Shown in pieces: positions 62,577 through 64,000 of a stretch of DNA of 64,000 bases. The stretch comes from Actinomycetospora endophytica (GTDB lineage: Bacteria; Actinomycetota; Actinomycetes; Mycobacteriales; Pseudonocardiaceae). The stretch's first letter is position 1. Every line of letters starts with the position of its first letter. Position numbers and translations under genes: made by a program. The stretch spans positions 496,001-560,000 of the forward strand of contig NZ_JAJNDB010000004.1 in assembly GCF_021026375.1 (NCBI RefSeq). Direction: 5' to 3'. The notes beneath the pieces were generated by a model, which did not search any database, was not told the DNA's origin, and saw nothing but the letters and a program-made list of their open reading frames with translations.

Positions 62577-63091
62577 CGAAACTTCGCCCCCATTACCCCG
62601 ATTGCCCTGACCGAGGACGTTCACGAGCAGTCAAGCACGCGGGTGGCGCACAGTCACCCATTTTCCGAGAAGAGAACGTTAAAGTCTCCGCCTCCGGTGC
62701 GGGCAGCGGTGATCAGTGCCGTCGGATCGGACGGAAATGGTCGCCCGCAGAACCCCCACACAGTTCTTGACGCGTGAGGAGGGGGGAGGTTGCTCACGAC
62801 TGTGCGTCGATGGAATTGCGATACGGTGTCGACGCGAGATCAATTCGTCAGTGGCCCGAATGTTGCCATGACTCACTGTCCGGGTGCAATCCGACAGCGA
62901 TTTTCGGACCGTTGCCCGGCGTGCGGATCCCGGATTCCCGGATCTCCTGGGGCGCCGGAGGTGGGCGCCCGGTCGCGACATCGTCGCGATCAGGTCGCAG
63001 TGACGACCGCCGGCATTCCGGCGGGCCGTCGCGGGCCTACCGTGGTGAGTCGGACGGGCGACACCGGGGACGCCTGTCGGGGGAGTGCGTC
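62577..63091. other. AT-rich promoter region upstream of the polysaccharide operon
   Basis: A 515-bp gap between the divergent dehydrogenase gene and a small plus-strand gene. It is more AT-rich than average. CGTGAG (62773-62778) and CTCACG (62793-62798) form a hairpin with a purine-rich loop, and TTGACG lies at 62767-62772. No coding sequence was convincing. It probably carries the main promoter for the 12-kb polysaccharide operon. Confidence 0.5.
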
Positions 63092-63289
63092 ATGTCCGGA
63101 CGTCGACGGATGGCCGTTCTGATTGGTACCGCTGCGCTGGCGGGCGCGGCCTGGGCGGCGACGCCGTGGGTGTCGATGGCCTGCCACCGCGGTATCGACG
63201 ACTGTGCGCGGGCGCGGTGGCGCGAGGAGGGGACGACCCCGCCGCCGCGCGTTCCCGAGCCGCGGGACCTCCTGGCGGAGCCGGGCTGA
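63092..63289 (+). CDS. Small exported or membrane-anchored hypothetical protein
   Basis: A 65-residue protein with an N-terminal hydrophobic stretch (MAVLIGTAALAGAAWAATPW) after a short basic leader, then two Cys in MACHRGIDDCARARW, and a Pro-rich tail. The Cys pair might form a disulfide outside the membrane. GGGGGAG lies before the ATG at 63092. Family not recognised. Confidence 0.5.
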   Translation: MSGRRRMAVLIGTAALAGAAWAATPWVSMACHRGIDDCARARWREEGTTPPPRVPEPRDLLAEPG

Positions 63290-63303
63290 ACGGCGGCCGG
63301 GCC

Positions 63304-63657
63304 TCAGGAGAGGCCGGCGCGCCAGAGGTCGTGGACCACCGCGACGACGAGCGCGATCACGGCCGCCGCGGACCCGAGCGCGAAGCCGGCGGAACCGAGG
63401 AGCGCGCCGAGCCCGACGAGGACTGCCACGACCGCGACCGCACCGGGCAGCACGGCGACCACGCGGCGGCACCGCCGCCGGACGTCGACGCGCGGGCGCG
63501 GTGTGCGGTCGAGCGCCCGCTCCATCTCGACGAGGGCCGCGTGCTCGCGGCGGGTGAGCGGGCGGCTGCGGGGCGTCACGGGTACCGAGTGTGCCTTGGA
63601 AGGCCACGACGTCCGGACGAGGGCCCGCGTCACCGCCTCGGGCGTCCGGGCGATCAC
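63304..63657 (-). CDS. DUF3040-like small membrane protein
   Basis: A 117-residue protein. LTRREHAALVEMERALDRTPRPR is the DUF3040 N-terminal motif (LSxxEqrlLeemEraL pattern), followed by two hydrophobic helices, AVLPGAVAVVAVLVGLGALLG and AAAVIALVVAVVHDLW. The first 30 residues before the motif may be an over-extension; a start nearer 63590 is possible. The ATG at 63657 overlaps the upstream gene by four bases, supporting the long form. Function unknown. Confidence 0.6.
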   Translation of the reverse strand: MIARTPEAVTRALVRTSWPSKAHSVPVTPRSRPLTRREHAALVEMERALDRTPRPRVDVRRRCRRVVAVLPGAVAVVAVLVGLGALLGSAGFALGSAAAVIALVVAVVHDLWRAGLS

Positions 63658-64000
63658 GTCCCGGGCTCGATCGGGTGCAGCGCGTCCTGCAGGTCGTCGA
63701 CGCTCTCGGCGAGGTCGCGGAGCGACTGCGACCAGGGGCCGGCCCCCTGGGCGAGTTCGGCGAGTCGTTGCGCCTCCGCCCGGAGCCGGCCCGCGGTCCG
63801 GACCGGTTCGTCGCGCACCGCGATCGACACGGCGCTCTCGCGCAGGTCGCGAGCCACCTGTGCCACGGCGCCGCGGAGCTGCGGGGCGTCGAGCCGGGGG
63901 ACGACGCCGTCGAGCTCGTCGCAGACCGCGAGCAGCTCACCCCGCGCGCCGCGACGCAGCGCGGCCCGTCGGACCTCGGTGGCGACCGCGTCGAAGATCG
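63654..64000 (-). CDS. Hypothetical helical protein, cut by the window edge
   Basis: The frame is open to the right edge of the window. The visible 115 residues are soluble and mostly helical, for example AVATEVRRAALRRGARGELLAVC, LRGAVAQVARDLRESAVSIAV and LRAEAQRLAELAQGAGPW. No family is recognised. It overlaps the DUF3040-like gene by four bases, so the two are co-transcribed. Confidence 0.55.
   Translation of the reverse strand, partial: IFDAVATEVRRAALRRGARGELLAVCDELDGVVPRLDAPQLRGAVAQVARDLRESAVSIAVRDEPVRTAGRLRAEAQRLAELAQGAGPWSQSLRDLAESVDDLQDALHPIEPGT

Overview
The window is high-GC DNA with actinomycete hallmarks: WhiB, ANTAR, DUF2795 and DUF3040 proteins, an Rpf-LysM secreted protein, an F420-type LLM oxidoreductase, and frequent ATGA/GTGA start-stop overlaps. 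A member of the Pseudonocardiales is the likeliest source, but this is inferred from gene content and style, not from a marker gene. No rRNA, tRNA, CRISPR array, insertion sequence or prophage was seen. About 60 protein genes can be supported.

Layout. 1-2.5 kb: the end of an aldehyde dehydrogenase gene, then glutathione synthetase, a class I glutamine-amidotransferase-like (peptidase C26) protein and a MarR regulator; this looks like the edge of a glutathione-dependent catabolic cluster. 3.4-11.8 kb: two divergent operons. One encodes SbnB-like, type III PLP decarboxylase, SbnA-like and MATE proteins; the other a complete ABC metallophore importer. They share an AT-rich intergenic region with three IdeR/DtxR-like boxes. 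No NRPS or NIS synthetase is present, so a small aminopolycarboxylate chelator of the EDDS type is the best hypothesis. 11.8-14 kb: a two-component system. 14.6-16.7 kb: efeUO ferrous iron uptake behind a palindromic, IdeR-like operator. 16.9-23.1 kb: a DUF347 membrane protein, a one-polypeptide adenylation-carrier-acyltransferase, an alpha/beta hydrolase and a second membrane acyltransferase, reminiscent of Dlt D-alanylation in architecture. 22.8-25.3 kb: a second two-component system with a small repeat-bearing secreted peptide. 25.3-29.9 kb: a FetB-like permease, a DMT transporter, an MGDG-synthase-like glycosyltransferase, a second DUF347 protein and a decayed CPBP protease gene.

30-49 kb is a mixed metabolic stretch: NAD-formate dehydrogenase, small regulators, Rpf, an amidase, an integral membrane glycosyltransferase-like protein, an F420 reductase-like protein, a Ser/Thr kinase, a TetR/FAD-monooxygenase pair with two operators, a chimeric flavoprotein-PhaJ gene, AlkB, an orphan oxidase subunit III, enoyl-CoA hydratase, a FAD oxidoreductase and an LLM oxidoreductase.

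49-62.6 kb is a Wzx/Wzy-type surface polysaccharide cluster, almost all on the minus strand: sugar dehydrogenase and aminotransferase, Wzz-like chain-length protein, MurJ/Wzx-like flippase, a fused polymerase-phosphoglycosyltransferase, acyltransferases, a FAD monooxygenase, a lytic transglycosylase lipoprotein and a GT4 glycosyltransferase, with two degenerate receiver-like proteins at its distal end. The last 1 kb holds small hypothetical genes.
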